Below, piece by piece: positions 62,694 to 64,000 of a DNA stretch of 64,000 nt; positions within the stretch are counted from its first letter, which is position 1, and every line of letters starts with the position of its first letter. The translations under genes were made by a program, and so were the position numbers. Source of the stretch: Psoroptes ovis (taxonomy: Eukaryota > Arthropoda > Arachnida > Sarcoptiformes > Psoroptidae); the NCBI GenBank assembly GCA_002943765.1, contig PQWQ01000014.1, positions 1,054,001 through 1,118,000 on the forward strand, written 5' to 3'. The notes under the pieces are model-generated. The model did not search any database. It saw only the letters and a program-made list of their open reading frames with translations, and was not told where the DNA came from.

Positions 62694-63836
62694 TTAAACA
62701 TTTAGTCGCCTAAGAAACAACGAAGGATGTTCGCCTGGTAATAATAATTGGTCGCTTTTCATTGTACAAATTTCATTATCGTTATCAAAACGTTTTATTG
62801 TCGTTGTCATTTGTCTGAATTTTCCTTTTTTCAAATTATCATTAGTTGATATTTTGCGTAAAAGGGATAATGTAAACATATATCCATTTCAATTCATTCA
62901 TAATCATCATCCACTGAATGATGATGATGATGTATTTAAAATAATTTTGTGCAATTTCTGATTTTCAAAATTCATTTGGTGAATGATAAATCATCATCAT
63001 CATCAGTACTTGTTTCATGGATTTAAATGTTTGATGATAATTCAACATAATAATATTAGGTTGTCCAATAAGTTTTTGCCGATTTTTTCATTATTCCCTA
63101 CTATATAATTGGCAAAAACTTTTCGGACAACCTAATGAATAACGAAAAACAATAATGTTAATGATTGCTTATTTGTCTGGAAATATACATGATTCTATCA
63201 GTGTGTTTTATTTTCACATAAAATTTTTGAATGTATTTCAACATTATATTCAATTATTACCTGTTTGAATATGTAAAATGAAATCAAAATTTTGTTTGAT
63301 TTTCAATGAATCATACATATTTTGAAATTGGATATTCTTTGACTGATTGAATGAACGAAATAACGATTTATTTCAAATACGAAAGCGAATTTTACAATAT
63401 TGCCAGTTATTTCACATGTAATAATGAATAAATGTCACCCGTAACTAATGTTATTTAAGCTTTGATTGACATTTGACCAGTTATTCAATGTTGAGCAATT
63501 CATTCACTGATATTTCTCTGATTTGACCATTAATGTGTGTATCGATTTATGTTTGAAAACTTGGAAAAAATAAAAATCGAAAGTGAATCGAAAGTGGTAA
63601 TTTTCTATTTTTAGTTGAAAATCGCTTCAAAACTGAACTATGACTGGTAAAGGGCTTTGATTTATTCATTTTTCAAATTTTTTCTTGTTTTAAAACTAAG
63701 ACTAAGCAAATGATAACACACACACAATAAAATTACAATCAAACACACAATACACACACACTTCAATTGTAACAAATCGTATTGATTTTGACTCGTTTTT
63801 GAGTGTTTGTTTTTTTGGCTGTAATAAATCTTCCAT
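62694..63836 (-). CDS. candidate three-exon gene, unrecognised ~95-aa protein
   Basis: I assembled this by hand. Exon 1, 63762-63836, starts at ATG with MEDLLQPKKQTLKNESK and has a weak donor (GAA|GTGTGT). Exon 2, 63261-63342, follows AATCAG and ends ACAG|GTAATA; it encodes FQNMYDSLKIKQNFDFILHI. Exon 3, 62694-62824, follows AAAAAAG and ends LLLPGEHPSLFLRRLNV then TAA. The phases (0, then 1) agree across all junctions and give 288 nt, a full 96 codons. Exon 2's donor is good; exon 1's donor and exon 3's acceptor, which lacks a clear pyrimidine tract, are the weak points. A mariner-like element (63056-63135) lies inside the second intron. I do not recognise the protein. Exons 2 and 3 may instead be the end of a gene that starts outside the window. 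Confidence 0.35.
63056..63135. mobile_element. mariner-like MITE, subfamily A, copy 7
   Basis: TTAGGTTGTCCAATAAG to CTTTTCGGACAACCTAA, 80 bp. TA lies on the left; the right flank is TG, so that side of the target duplication has mutated. The arms TTTTTGCCGATT / AATTGGCAAAAA belong to subfamily A. Confidence 0.9.
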
Positions 63837-64000
63837 AGTGTTTGAGAGTTATATTATTTAAGTGTATGTGTGTGTTTTTAATGAATTTTGATTTTTTTCG
63901 ATTTTTTTCAAATGTGAAAATTTGCATTTTTTCACAGATCCAAAATCATGGAATAACGGTTTCTTTGGTATATTTTTGCTTTAGTGTTCATAATGAATAA

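Noticed and set aside
62694..62879. LLPGEHPSL motif compared with elongation factor Tu
   Set aside because: Only the PGE core agrees. The surrounding residues do not follow the EF-Tu domain 3 pattern and the frame stops straight after.
1..64000. CRISPR arrays, phage, operons, tRNA and rRNA genes
   Set aside because: No spaced direct repeats or prokaryotic genes exist here. I looked for GGTTCGA-type B-boxes and found none in a cloverleaf-like setting, but a tRNA scan by program would be needed to exclude them fully.

Overview
The window is animal nuclear DNA: strongly AT-rich, with genes split by short introns (mostly 45-400 bp) that carry ordinary GT...AG borders, many CA/TG and trinucleotide microsatellites, and no operons, Shine-Dalgarno sites or prokaryotic features. 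The gene set (legless/BCL9, ovo, an LC3-type Atg8, very Asn/Gln/Ser-rich low-complexity protein segments) suggests an arthropod. The compactness and composition look like an acariform mite such as a dust mite, but that species guess is inference. I rebuilt the exon structures by hand from splice borders and reading phase, and every main gene model closes in frame.

Layout. At 1.3-12.1 kb lies a dense cluster. A small UPF0545/PANTS-like gene and NPRL2 (GATOR1 subunit) sit in tandem on the minus strand only 134 bp apart. NPRL2 is divergent from ADA3/TADA3 (SAGA/ATAC adaptor) across a 243-bp shared promoter. ADA3 converges on legless/BCL9 (Wnt co-activator, minus strand), and a perfect 17-bp hairpin lies between their 3' ends. 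From 12.1 to 27.9 kb is a gene desert of simple repeats and AT-rich DNA. At 27.9-29.7 kb an LC3-type autophagy gene (plus) converges on PINX1 (minus). At 32.6-36.6 kb is a minus-strand gene for an EGF/laminin-G extracellular protein with pikachurin/agrin-like architecture. At 45.8-51.3 kb is the six-exon zinc-finger gene ovo/shavenbaby (minus). The DNA upstream of ovo (51.3-62.7 kb) is non-coding apart from a few weak exon candidates. At the right edge (62.7-63.8 kb, minus) I assembled a three-exon candidate for an unrecognised protein of about 95 residues.

The most striking non-genic feature is a family of at least 14 tiny (80-83 bp) mariner-like palindromic elements. Most are bounded by TTAGGTTGTCC / GGACAACCTAA and flanked by TA. 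They fall into two subfamilies that differ in the core and occur in both orientations. They sit in the intergenic DNA and in one ovo intron, and never interrupt an assigned exon. None carries a transposase.

The genes do not form one pathway. NPRL2 (amino-acid brake on TORC1) and LC3 (autophagosome conjugation) both belong to nutrient/autophagy control, and legless and ovo are both epidermal/Wnt-linked developmental regulators. Their closeness here is probably coincidental.
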